Below, piece after piece: positions 1-7,309 of a DNA stretch of 20,309 nucleotides. The notes below the pieces were generated by a model, which saw nothing but the letters and a program-made list of their open reading frames with translations, ran no database searches and was not told the DNA's origin. Both the position numbers and the translations under genes were made by a program. Source of the DNA: a virus; the IMG/VR virus record IMGVR_UViG_3300046010_007226, positions 1-20,309 of that record; one strand, given 5' to 3'. How positions within the stretch are numbered: the first letter of the stretch is position 1; the number at the start of each line of letters is the position of its first letter.

Positions 1-75
1 GATGTAAATATTGTCCATTTAAAACAGATTACGAAAGATGTCCGAAAGAGAACAGAATACGAGAATAAGATATAA
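1..75 (+). CDS. C-terminal end of an upstream gene (partial, 24 residues seen)
   Basis: Frame 1 is open from the first base to a TAA at 73-75, giving the tail DVNIVHLKQITKDVRKRTEY followed by ENKI. It is probably the 3' end of a gene whose body lies outside the window. It overlaps the next reading frame by 38 bases, which is more than the 1-17 base overlaps elsewhere here. Either this tail or the first 13 codons of the next gene could therefore be spurious. Too little is present to suggest a function. Confidence 0.35.
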   Translation, partial: DVNIVHLKQITKDVRKRTEYENKI

Positions 76-280
76 ACATGAACATATCTATGTTTACCAA
101 TTTGAAATGGAAAATCATTCTAGTTGGGGTGGAAAGCGTTGGGGAACGCAAGAATATACATTATGCACTAACTATCCAGATCCAAACAGCAAAGCAAATA
201 GAACATTGTTAGAATCAATGCTCCGTACGGTGTATGGACATATGCCAAAGAGTGTTAAATTTTTACGTGAAAAAATATGA
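38..280 (+). CDS. Small unknown protein, 80 aa
   Basis: No family was recognised. The protein is soluble-looking and rich in charged and aromatic residues, with alternating hydrophobic residues near the start (residues 9-23, a likely beta strand), a Ser-Trp-Gly-Gly turn near residues 28-31 and a basic C-terminal helix. The ATG at 38 has no clear Shine-Dalgarno sequence. An in-frame ATG at 107 would avoid the overlap with the upstream tail but would lose the strand-like segment. Its stop overlaps the next start as ATGA (277-280), so the two are probably translationally coupled and may share a task. Confidence 0.6.
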   Translation: MSEREQNTRIRYKHEHIYVYQFEMENHSSWGGKRWGTQEYTLCTNYPDPNSKANRTLLESMLRTVYGHMPKSVKFLREKI

Positions 281-681
281 ATCGAGTAGCAGTAATCGGA
301 AATACAAATTGGCAAAATAAACGCAAAGTTCAAGAAACTCTGCAAATGCTCAAAAAGAAATTTGGAGAAGAATTAATAGTTGTAGGCGCTGGAGGTAATG
401 AAGGCGCTAATAGCATGGTTAGAAAATATGCATTAGAATTTGCAATACAATATGAAGAATATAATCCTAGTTTTTCAGGATATAACATGTACTCTGCTAT
501 GCCAGAATCATATTATGGAAAATCTTATCATTTTAGTCAGTTGCATCACCGCATGAAACTAATTGCAGAACGATGTGATTACATGATGATATTAACCAAT
601 GAAATGCAATTAGATCCGGTGCTACAAACTGCATGGACAAAAACAAAAAAACTTAATAAACCGGTGGTTATCTTAGGATAA
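277..681 (+). CDS. SLOG/DUF2493-like Rossmann-fold protein, 134 aa
   Basis: The N-terminal strand and loop (VAVIGNTNW, residues 4-12), the glycine-rich segment VVGAGGNEGANSM (about 35-47) and the C-terminal pattern of a conserved Arg (HHRM), a 'cD' strand (ERCDYMMIL) and a final strand (PVVILG) follow the layout of DUF2493/YspA-type SLOG proteins. These typically show GSR at strand 1 and a GGA-x-GAD loop that binds nucleotides or nucleotide-derived ligands. In this protein the loop reads GAGGNEGA, so the ligand may differ. It is translationally coupled to the small gene before it. The family includes nucleotide sensors and nucleotide-processing enzymes, and the sequence does not say which applies here. 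The fold assignment is reasonably sure and the biochemical role is unknown. Confidence 0.6.
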   Translation: MNRVAVIGNTNWQNKRKVQETLQMLKKKFGEELIVVGAGGNEGANSMVRKYALEFAIQYEEYNPSFSGYNMYSAMPESYYGKSYHFSQLHHRMKLIAERCDYMMILTNEMQLDPVLQTAWTKTKKLNKPVVILG

Positions 682-698
682 TCATATTTATATAAAAG
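682..698 (+). promoter_or_regulatory. CATATTTATA motif, copy 1, before the sugar locus
   Basis: The gap 682-712 starts directly after a TAA stop with TCATATTTATATAAAAG. The same core, CATATTTATA, recurs at 14248 and 16257, always at a stop codon and ahead of a new functional block. This suggests a phage promoter element. TATTTATA is the reverse complement of the T4 late-promoter box TATAAATA, so the polarity is uncertain. The function is inferred from position and recurrence only. Confidence 0.45.
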
Positions 699-712
699 TT
701 ATAAAGGATAAA

Positions 713-2203
713 ATGGAGTTACCAAAGTTACAAAAATTCGACACTAACAAGCCGAAGAAAAAGAAAATTTTATTGTTAGCAGATGATTTTCGATTACCAT
801 CGGGAATTGGCACAATAAGCAAAGAAATCATTTTTAATACCGTACAACATTATGATTGGATTCAATTGGGTGCAGCACTACATCATCCGGATGCTGGCAA
901 AGCATTTGATTTATCAGCTGACATTACACGAGAAACAGGTGTAGAAGATGCATCAGTTAAATTGATTGCATGGAACGGATATGGAGATAGGAATATTTTA
1001 TTTTCAATCCTTCAACAAGAAAAACCAGATGCAATATTCCATTTTACGGATCCTAGATATTGGACATGGTTGTATGCATTAGAACATGAAATTAAAACTA
1101 CATATGCAACGCCAATTATTTATTATTCTATTTGGGATGATTTACCCTATCCAATGTGGAATGCACCTTTTTATGGTAGTTGCGATTTAATTATGGGCAT
1201 TAGTAAGCAATCTGACAATATTCATAGAGAAGTGCTTACGCAGAACGGATTTAAAGTTGTAGACTATGATGAATCAGATGAACTTTGTGCTGAAGTTAGT
1301 GCAGATGAAATCATTACAGGATTTGTTCCTCACGGATTAAATGATAATACATTTAAACCATTAGATAAAAAAGATCCGCAATATGTTTCAATGCACGAAA
1401 AAATCAAACAAGCAAATGATGTTGATTTTGTAGTATTTTGGAATAACCGAAACATCAGAAGAAAACAACCAGGAGATGTAATTTTAGCATTCAAACATTT
1501 TGTAGATGGGTTACCGGAAGATCAAAGATCTAGAGTTGCACTTTTAATGCATACTCAAGTTGTAGATGACAACGGAACGGATCTGAATGCCATATGGAAA
1601 ACATTAGCGCCAGAATGTAAAGTATTATTTTCAGAAGCAAAGGTTAATGCACAGGAACTTAATGCAATGTATAATGTTGCTGATGTAGTAGTTAATATTG
1701 CTAGCAATGAAGGTTGGGGACTAAGTTCCACTGAAGCAATATTGACAGGAACGCCAATTGTTAATAACGTTACCGGAGGATTACAAGACCAATGTGGTTT
1801 TACGGATGAAAATGGGGAATGGATTAGATTCAACAATGAATTTGCAACAAATCACACCGGTAAATTTACTAAACATGGCAATTGGGTAAAACCAGTATTT
1901 CCAAGTAACCGTTCGCTGCAAGGTTCACCAGCAACTCCATATATCTTTGACGACCGAGTAAATTTCGAAGATGTAGCTGATGCATTTCGATATTGGTATG
2001 ATACTCCAGAAACGATTCGTGAAGAAATGGGTTATGCAGGTAGAGAATGGGCTTTAAAGAATGGTTTAACGGCTCAACAAATGGGACAAAAAATGATCCA
2101 TATGATAGATTATTTGTTTGAAGCAAAACCAATAGCAAGAAAGCGTTATACATTAACACAAGTTACAGAAACAAAATACGAAAAAACAGGAATAGTAGAA
2201 TGA
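713..2203 (+). CDS. GT4-like (GT-B) glycosyltransferase, 496 aa
   Basis: This is a retaining-type glycosyltransferase of GT-B fold that would transfer a sugar from a nucleotide donor in the cytoplasm. Visible features are the N-terminal strand KKILLLADDF (about 17-26) followed by SGIGT, the acceptor-side Rossmann domain to about residue 205 (ending GFVPHGL), and a second Rossmann domain opening with VVFWNNRNIRRKQPGD (240-255). The GT4 E-x7-E donor motif is present as EGWGLSSTE (E333, E341) and is followed by TGTPIV and a GG loop. A Shine-Dalgarno-like AAAGGA at 703-708 supports the ATG at 713. The first residues, MELPKLQKF, resemble the last residues of the next protein. No membrane segment is seen. 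It ends in an ATGA overlap with the next gene. Donor and acceptor are not predictable. Confidence 0.85.
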   Translation: MELPKLQKFDTNKPKKKKILLLADDFRLPSGIGTISKEIIFNTVQHYDWIQLGAALHHPDAGKAFDLSADITRETGVEDASVKLIAWNGYGDRNILFSILQQEKPDAIFHFTDPRYWTWLYALEHEIKTTYATPIIYYSIWDDLPYPMWNAPFYGSCDLIMGISKQSDNIHREVLTQNGFKVVDYDESDELCAEVSADEIITGFVPHGLNDNTFKPLDKKDPQYVSMHEKIKQANDVDFVVFWNNRNIRRKQPGDVILAFKHFVDGLPEDQRSRVALLMHTQVVDDNGTDLNAIWKTLAPECKVLFSEAKVNAQELNAMYNVADVVVNIASNEGWGLSSTEAILTGTPIVNNVTGGLQDQCGFTDENGEWIRFNNEFATNHTGKFTKHGNWVKPVFPSNRSLQGSPATPYIFDDRVNFEDVADAFRYWYDTPETIREEMGYAGREWALKNGLTAQQMGQKMIHMIDYLFEAKPIARKRYTLTQVTETKYEKTGIVE

Positions 2204-3435
2204 GAACAGCAGTTATATCATCACCAGTAGCAACACAATCAGGTTACGGACATCATGCCCGCGAAGTAATCAAACAATTCATAGATAAACGAGGAGAAGA
2301 ATGGGACATCAAATTGCTTTCAATGCCATGGGGTCACACACCATTTACTTTTCCTATTCCATTGGATTGGCAACGCAGAATTATTCCGCTTCCATTAACA
2401 GCACAGCCAGACATTTGGGTACAAATAACAGTTCCAAATGAATTTCAGCCGGTAGGTAAATACAATATTGGTGTAACAGCTGGGACAGAAGGAGATGTTT
2501 GTCCTGCAGATTGGATTGCAAAAATCAATCAAATGCAAGTTACAATTGTACCTAGTCAATTTACTAAATCAGTATTTGTTGAAACAGCAAAACGAAATAA
2601 TTTATCAATAACAACGAATATACAAGTTATTCCGGAATATTTTGATGAAACACAATACAATAATAAATCAGTAACAACCTCAGTTGCTGGATTAAATGAA
2701 ATTAAACAATCAGAAGCATTTTTAAGTGTAGGGCATTGGTTGCAAGGTCAAGTTGGAGAAGATCGTAAAAATATTGGAGGAATGATTCATTGTTTCTTTA
2801 ATACATTTAAAAATAAAAAAGATGCACCTGCATTAATACTTAAAACAAGTGGCGCAACATATGCAGTAACAGATCGTTTCGAAATGCAAAATCGAATCAA
2901 TCAGATTGCATCATTGTTCCGAGGAGAACGATTACCTGCAGTATACATATTACATGGCGATTTAACAACTGCTGAAATGAATGCATTGTACAATCATCCT
3001 AAAGTAAAAGCAATGGTATCATTTACGAAAGCTGAAGGATTCGGAAGACCATTACTTGAATTTGCAACTACAGGTAAACCAATCATTGCTCCGCATTATT
3101 CCGGCCAAGTCGATTTCTTAAAGAAAGATTTTATATGTGCATTGCCAGGACAATTGACTCCTATTCATCAAACAGCACAAAATGATTTTTTAATTGGAGA
3201 TGCTAAATGGTTTACACCTGATTACGGATATGCAAGTGCCATGTTTAAAGATGTTTTAAAGAATTATAAAAAATGGGTAGAATTAGCAAAACGTCAAAGA
3301 TACTTCGTTAATTCAACATTTACTGAAACGGCAGTATCTACCATATATGACCGCGTATTAGAAATTATAGATTCTGGTATTGATAAGTTACCAAAAGCTG
3401 TTGAGTTAAAATTACCAAAACTACAAAAGGTTTGA
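2200..3435 (+). CDS. GT4-like (GT-B) glycosyltransferase, 411 aa
   Basis: A second GT-B transferase. It opens with a hydrophobic strand (TAVISSPV) and a glycine-rich loop, SGYGHHAREV (14-23), as in GT4 acceptor domains. The middle carries VTIVPSQFTKSVF (114-126), the usual end of the N-terminal domain where a candidate acceptor loop lies. The C-terminal domain begins near residue 173 (AFLSVGHWL) and has a donor-site Lys around LKTSGAT. The E-x7-E motif is EGFGRPLLE (E279, E287), followed by TGKPIIAP. The start overlaps the upstream stop as ATGA, so translation is probably coupled. The C-terminal tail LKLPKLQKV repeats the LPKLQK string found at the N-terminus of the upstream transferase. No membrane segment is seen, and the sugar specificity is unknown. 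Confidence 0.85.
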   Translation: MRTAVISSPVATQSGYGHHAREVIKQFIDKRGEEWDIKLLSMPWGHTPFTFPIPLDWQRRIIPLPLTAQPDIWVQITVPNEFQPVGKYNIGVTAGTEGDVCPADWIAKINQMQVTIVPSQFTKSVFVETAKRNNLSITTNIQVIPEYFDETQYNNKSVTTSVAGLNEIKQSEAFLSVGHWLQGQVGEDRKNIGGMIHCFFNTFKNKKDAPALILKTSGATYAVTDRFEMQNRINQIASLFRGERLPAVYILHGDLTTAEMNALYNHPKVKAMVSFTKAEGFGRPLLEFATTGKPIIAPHYSGQVDFLKKDFICALPGQLTPIHQTAQNDFLIGDAKWFTPDYGYASAMFKDVLKNYKKWVELAKRQRYFVNSTFTETAVSTIYDRVLEIIDSGIDKLPKAVELKLPKLQKV

Positions 3436-3459
3436 TATTAACAACAATTTTAATATAAT
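3432..3459 (+). promoter_or_regulatory. Sigma70-like promoter candidate (TTGATA-N16-TATAAT)
   Basis: TTGATA at 3432-3437 and a perfect TATAAT at 3454-3459 are separated by 16 bases. A start 6-9 bases after the -10 box would fall at 3465-3468, on or next to the ATG of the following gene, giving a leaderless or nearly leaderless transcript. The gap is strongly AT-rich, so a chance match is possible. Confidence 0.3.
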
Positions 3460-3464
3460 ATAGT

Positions 3465-4085
3465 ATGAAAATAACATATGCAGTTACTGTTTGTAACGAA
3501 TTCTTAGAAATACAACGCTTATTGAATTTTTTGTTAACACACAAAAGACCACAAGATGGAGTTGTTGTATTATTTGATTCAAAAAATGGCGACCCAGAAA
3601 TAGAATCATTTTTACGAAATCGGTCTGTTAATAAATCATTTGCCTGGCATAAAGCTGAATTTCAAGGACATTTTGCAGATTGGAAAAACCATTTAACAAG
3701 CTTATGTGATGGCGATTATATCTTTCAGATAGATGCTGATGAGATGATTAATGAATATGTTTGTCGATTGCTTCCACAAGTATTAGAATCAAATCGAGTT
3801 GATGTAATCCGAGTACCAAGAATCAATACAGTAATTGGTATGAATCAAGATCATATGCAACAATGGGGTTGGGCTGTTAATGAACATGGATGGATTAATT
3901 TTCCAGATTACCAATGGCGTGTATATCGAAACACTCCAGAAATAAAATGGCAAAATAAAGTACATGAAACATTGACGGGATATGAAACTATAGCACACTT
4001 ACCAACAGAAACAGAATGGTGTTTATTGCATCCAAAAACAATTGAACGACAAATCCGACAAAATAATTATTACGACACTTTATAA
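3465..4085 (+). CDS. GT2-family (GT-A) glycosyltransferase, 206 aa
   Basis: The protein begins with the GT2-type strand ITYAVTVCNE (3-12) and has a metal-binding D-x-D within QIDADEMI (D90, D92), preceded by DWKNHLTSLCDGDY. The C-terminal part has YQWRVYRNTPEIKW and KVHETL (165-170), where the His-Glu pair resembles the KVHE element of WaaE-type LPS-core glucosyltransferases. Its length is near the short end of GT2 catalytic domains, and there is no C-terminal membrane anchor. It follows a 29-base gap with a promoter-like sequence and is followed one base later by the nucleotidyltransferase gene. The GT2 assignment is sound; the WaaE comparison is a distant likeness only. Confidence 0.8.
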   Translation: MKITYAVTVCNEFLEIQRLLNFLLTHKRPQDGVVVLFDSKNGDPEIESFLRNRSVNKSFAWHKAEFQGHFADWKNHLTSLCDGDYIFQIDADEMINEYVCRLLPQVLESNRVDVIRVPRINTVIGMNQDHMQQWGWAVNEHGWINFPDYQWRVYRNTPEIKWQNKVHETLTGYETIAHLPTETEWCLLHPKTIERQIRQNNYYDTL

Positions 4086-4086
4086 T

Positions 4087-4515
4087 ATGAAACATGCTAT
4101 AACATCGATGTATGCTAATCCAATACATCCAGGACATATTGATTGTTTACGTTTATCAAAACAATTAGTTGATAAATTATGGGTCATTGTTAACAATGAT
4201 TTACAAGCAGAATTAAAACGCGGAACTAAATCATTTCAAGATGAAACGTTTCGAATCAATATAATTGAATCTATTAAATATGTAGATGTAGCAATTATGT
4301 CAATTGACACTGATACAACAGTATGTAATTCAATCAAATTAGTATATGATTTAATTAAACAATCTGATTCTGATTCAGAGATAGTATTTACGAAGGGCGG
4401 CGATAGATTTGCCACAGAAATTCCTGAAAAACAAATTTGTGATGAACTTAATATCAGTATAGTTGACGGATTAGGTGAAAAAACTTATAATTCGAGTCAA
4501 TTAATTAAAGTATAA
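4087..4515 (+). CDS. RfaE2/TagD-like cytidylyltransferase-fold nucleotidyltransferase, 142 aa
   Basis: This enzyme would activate a phosphorylated sugar or polyol as a nucleotide diphosphate. The N-terminal MYANPIHPGHIDCL (8-21) carries the HxGH signature (H14-P-G-H17) that contacts the nucleotide. IKYVDVAI (63-70) matches the RYVDEVI strand of TagD. FTKGGDRF (101-108) matches the KGGD element of RfaE2, and KTYNSSQLIK (132-141) occupies the place of the C-terminal STTSII motif. The frame extends upstream to a TTG at 4042 inside the previous gene. The ATG at 4087, one base after the upstream stop, begins exactly where family homology starts and is preferred. The substrate is unknown: glycerol phosphate, heptose phosphate and others are used within this family. 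No partner kinase is present in the window. Confidence 0.8.
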   Translation: MKHAITSMYANPIHPGHIDCLRLSKQLVDKLWVIVNNDLQAELKRGTKSFQDETFRINIIESIKYVDVAIMSIDTDTTVCNSIKLVYDLIKQSDSDSEIVFTKGGDRFATEIPEKQICDELNISIVDGLGEKTYNSSQLIKV

Positions 4516-4516
4516 T

Positions 4517-5374
4517 ATGATTGCACCATTAACATTTTGTATATCGACATATAATAATTTACCTTATTTAAAGTTAGCTATTCATTCAGTTAGAAAGAAT
4601 AGTTATTATAAAGATGCACCTTTTATCATTCATGCAGAAAATTGTACGGATGGCACCAATGAATGGCTTGAACATGTTAAAAATGAATACAATTTAACTA
4701 TAATTATCGAACCAAATAATGAAATAGTTAAAGGTATCGGAGGGGGCATGAATGTTTGTGCAGAACATGTAGACACAGAATATATCATGTTTTTACACTC
4801 TGATTTTTATGTATCAGAAAATTGGGATTTAAGTTTATTAAAAATATTCGAAAAATATCCAAATGAAAAGATGTGGATAAGTTCACATCGTATAGAGCCT
4901 AGAATGTTTGAAAATTCAGATTCTCGTCCAGGTACCATTATAATTAATAAAGATGTATGGGGTGCATATCATGATGATTTTACTCCGGTTGAATTTGAAA
5001 GATTTGCAAACGAGTTTACAGAACAAAATTTAGAATATGAAATTCCTAAGGGAGAAGGCGTATCGGGCTTGATTCGAAAATGTGATTGGGATGAAGTTGG
5101 CGGTAATGATCCTTTATTTGCACCCGCAAGTTGGGATGATATGGATTTATTTTTAAGGATGACGAATTCTGGATTCAAATTTGTTCTAACTGCATCATCT
5201 TTAGTTTGGCATTTTGGAGCACGTGGCAGTCATAGATTAGAAGAGAATAACGGAAAAACAGCAGACCGACAAAAACACGCTGAAGAAAAAAATATACATA
5301 TATGGTTAAATAAATGGCATGGTTTGCCTAAATATAATGATGTAGGTATGATAACAGGAATAGTAATCAATTAA
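4517..5374 (+). CDS. GT2-family (GT-A) glycosyltransferase, 285 aa
   Basis: The GT-A start is LTFCISTYNNLPYLKLAIHS (5-24). A nucleotide-binding segment follows at HAENCTDGTNEWL, and the D-x-D equivalent is HSDF (94-97) in IMFLHSDFYVS. The catalytic acidic region is GGNDPLFAPASWDDMDLFLRM (D207, D208), followed by the late motif VWHFGARGSHR (230-240). These late motifs align with those of the transferase at 13075 (LLFAPFPYEDSDIFQRW and VYHLTCRGHRW), so the two are likely paralogues. There is no membrane segment. The gene starts one base after the upstream stop, followed by a 12-base gap before gmd. Donor and acceptor are unknown. Confidence 0.85.
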   Translation: MIAPLTFCISTYNNLPYLKLAIHSVRKNSYYKDAPFIIHAENCTDGTNEWLEHVKNEYNLTIIIEPNNEIVKGIGGGMNVCAEHVDTEYIMFLHSDFYVSENWDLSLLKIFEKYPNEKMWISSHRIEPRMFENSDSRPGTIIINKDVWGAYHDDFTPVEFERFANEFTEQNLEYEIPKGEGVSGLIRKCDWDEVGGNDPLFAPASWDDMDLFLRMTNSGFKFVLTASSLVWHFGARGSHRLEENNGKTADRQKHAEEKNIHIWLNKWHGLPKYNDVGMITGIVIN

Positions 5375-5386
5375 AAAAAATAACGT

Positions 5387-6355
5387 ATGAAGAAACGAGC
5401 ATTAATTACGGGAATTGGCGGAATGGATGGGTCGCATCTAGCTGAATTCTTATTATCTAAAGATTATGAAGTATTTGGATTAGAACGAAGAAAATCTACT
5501 CCATATTCGCCAAATTTAAAAAATGTTAGTAATAACATTAATTTATTGAAAGGAGATTTATCCGATCAAAACTCATTGCTTCGAGCAGTTAAAGAAAGTG
5601 AACCTCATGAAGTTTATAATTTAGGTGCACAATCATTTGCAGGAGAAAGTTGGGGAACACCAGAACAAACATCAGATATTACAGGTTTAGGTGCATTACG
5701 GGTACTTGAAGCAATTCGAGAATATGGAAATAAAAATACTAAATTTTATCAAGCATCAACATCGGAAATGTTTGGAAAAAAAGGTGGAACTGCAAATGAA
5801 TTAACAGATTTTCATCCTTGTTCACCATATGGGGTATCGAAATTATACGCACATTGGATAACGCGTAATTATCGAGAAAGTTACGGTATTTTTGCAGTAA
5901 ATGGAATTTTATTTAATCACGAATCTGAAAGACGCGGCGTAGAATTTGTAACAAGAAAAATTACAGATGGCGTTGCAAAAATTCATTTAGGTTTAGCTGA
6001 TCATATTACCTTAGGTAATTTAGATTCAAAAAGAGATTGGGGATATGCACCAGATTACGTAGAAGGTATGTGGATGATGTTGCAACAAGATCAACCAGAA
6101 GATTACGTGTTAGCAACTGGCGAAACTCATTCAATTAAAGAATTTTTAGATGAAGCATTTAGATGTATCGGTGTTGATAATTGGACTAAATTTGTTAAAT
6201 TTGATAGCAAATTTCTTAGACCAGTTGATCCAATGTATTTATTAGGAGATTCTACAAAAGCAAGAGAAAAATTAGGTTGGGCTCCTAAAACATCTTTTAC
6301 GGAAATGGTTTCTAAAATGGTAACTAACGATATCTCATTACTTCAAGGTATTTAA
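5387..6355 (+). CDS. gmd: GDP-mannose 4,6-dehydratase
   Basis: Gmd converts GDP-D-mannose to GDP-4-keto-6-deoxy-D-mannose, the branch point to fucose, rhamnose, perosamine and related sugars. It is an extended short-chain dehydrogenase. The NADP-binding loop is TGIGGMDG (8-15). The catalytic residues are visible as T125 and E127 in ASTSEMFG and Y148-x3-K152 in SPYGVSKLYAHW. Family hallmarks NGILFNHES (172-180), FVTRKI (187-192) and LGNLDSKRDWGYAPDYVEGMW (209-229) are intact. At 322 residues it is shorter than typical bacterial Gmd (about 370). The RRSS arginine pair of the NADP site appears as ERRKS. No matching reductase (Fcl, Rmd or Per type) is visible in the window. The stop and the next start share an A (TAATG). 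The assignment is firm. Confidence 0.93.
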   Translation: MKKRALITGIGGMDGSHLAEFLLSKDYEVFGLERRKSTPYSPNLKNVSNNINLLKGDLSDQNSLLRAVKESEPHEVYNLGAQSFAGESWGTPEQTSDITGLGALRVLEAIREYGNKNTKFYQASTSEMFGKKGGTANELTDFHPCSPYGVSKLYAHWITRNYRESYGIFAVNGILFNHESERRGVEFVTRKITDGVAKIHLGLADHITLGNLDSKRDWGYAPDYVEGMWMMLQQDQPEDYVLATGETHSIKEFLDEAFRCIGVDNWTKFVKFDSKFLRPVDPMYLLGDSTKAREKLGWAPKTSFTEMVSKMVTNDISLLQGI

Positions 6356-7296
6356 TGAAAAAAATATTATTTATAAGTAGAAAAGCTGAAAGATGTGGCG
6401 TTGCTGATTACGGACGCCGCATCAATTCGGTATTACAAACATCTACATTATTTATAACCAATTGGGTTGAAATTGAAACAGCTGAAGAATTTACATTAGC
6501 TTTCAATGAAATGCAACCAGATCTTGTTCTATACAATTATTATCCTATAATATTACCGTTTATAACAGATGAATTTTTAAGTGATAAACGCCATGTTCCC
6601 CATGTTGCATTATATCATGAAGTTGGGTTAGCATTTACTCCCACTGCAATAATTGATGTCGATTCTACATTACCAGATAATTTAGAAAGTTTACATTTTT
6701 CTGTTCCTAGGCCATTATTTGATAATTTTAAAGATGATAATACATCAACACATAATGATATCATTACAATTGGAACATTTGGATTCGGATTTCGCGATAA
6801 AAATTTTCCAAAATTAGCACAATTGGTTTGTGAGCAATTTGATAACGCAAAAATAAGAATAAATACGCCATTTGCTACATTTGGCGATGCCGACGGGCAA
6901 TCAGCTCGTAACGAAATTGAAAAAATGAAATATGTAATTGCAAATAGTGGCAAGAATATTATTTTAGATGTTAATCATGATTTTTTAGAACATGAAGATT
7001 TATTAAATTTTCTACGAGGAAATGACATCAATATCTTTATGTATGAACCATTTAATGATAGAAGTTTAAGTGGAAGTATTGATTATGCGTTATCAGCTAG
7101 AAGACCGATCGGTATTTCTAGAAGCTGGATGTTTAGGCATATCAATTGGGTCAAACCATCTATATTTGTAGATGAAATGCCTATAATAGATATAATAAAA
7201 AATGGAATAGAACCGTTGCAACCTATATATGAAATTCATTCAACGACGCAACTACTACTAAAATATGAATACATATTAAATACGATTTTAAAATAA
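6355..7296 (+). CDS. GT-B-like glycosyltransferase of an unusual family, 313 aa (paralogue 1)
   Basis: The N-terminal strand KKILFISRK and the loop ERCGVADYGRRI (12-23) resemble the glycine-rich acceptor loop of GT4 proteins (CGI-x-xYT). Further on are PDLVLYNYYPI (55-65), a hinge near PRPLF (118-122), and a second-domain opening IITIGTFGFGFRDKNF (136-151), where GT-B donor domains usually start. There is no standard E-x7-E motif. The end of the core is SIDYALSARRPIGIS (about 235-250). All these blocks recur in order in the protein at 8541, so the two are diverged paralogues separated by the methyltransferase gene. The glycosyltransferase call rests on fold-level likeness and context, and the donor is unknown. 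The start uses TAATG coupling to gmd. Confidence 0.6.
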   Translation: MKKILFISRKAERCGVADYGRRINSVLQTSTLFITNWVEIETAEEFTLAFNEMQPDLVLYNYYPIILPFITDEFLSDKRHVPHVALYHEVGLAFTPTAIIDVDSTLPDNLESLHFSVPRPLFDNFKDDNTSTHNDIITIGTFGFGFRDKNFPKLAQLVCEQFDNAKIRINTPFATFGDADGQSARNEIEKMKYVIANSGKNIILDVNHDFLEHEDLLNFLRGNDINIFMYEPFNDRSLSGSIDYALSARRPIGISRSWMFRHINWVKPSIFVDEMPIIDIIKNGIEPLQPIYEIHSTTQLLLKYEYILNTILK

Positions 7297-7309
7297 AAAA
7301 AAGGAATAC

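Noticed and set aside
1555-2159. Minus-strand open frames inside the first glycosyltransferase gene
   Set aside because: They lie antisense to a gene with clear GT4 motifs, have no ribosome site or family likeness, and arise from codon bias.
4042-4086. TTG start extending the nucleotidyltransferase upstream (similar TTG extensions at 8520 and 12329)
   Set aside because: Each would overlap the previous gene by 20-44 bases and add residues outside the conserved fold. In all three, an ATG 1 base after the upstream stop matches the homology start.
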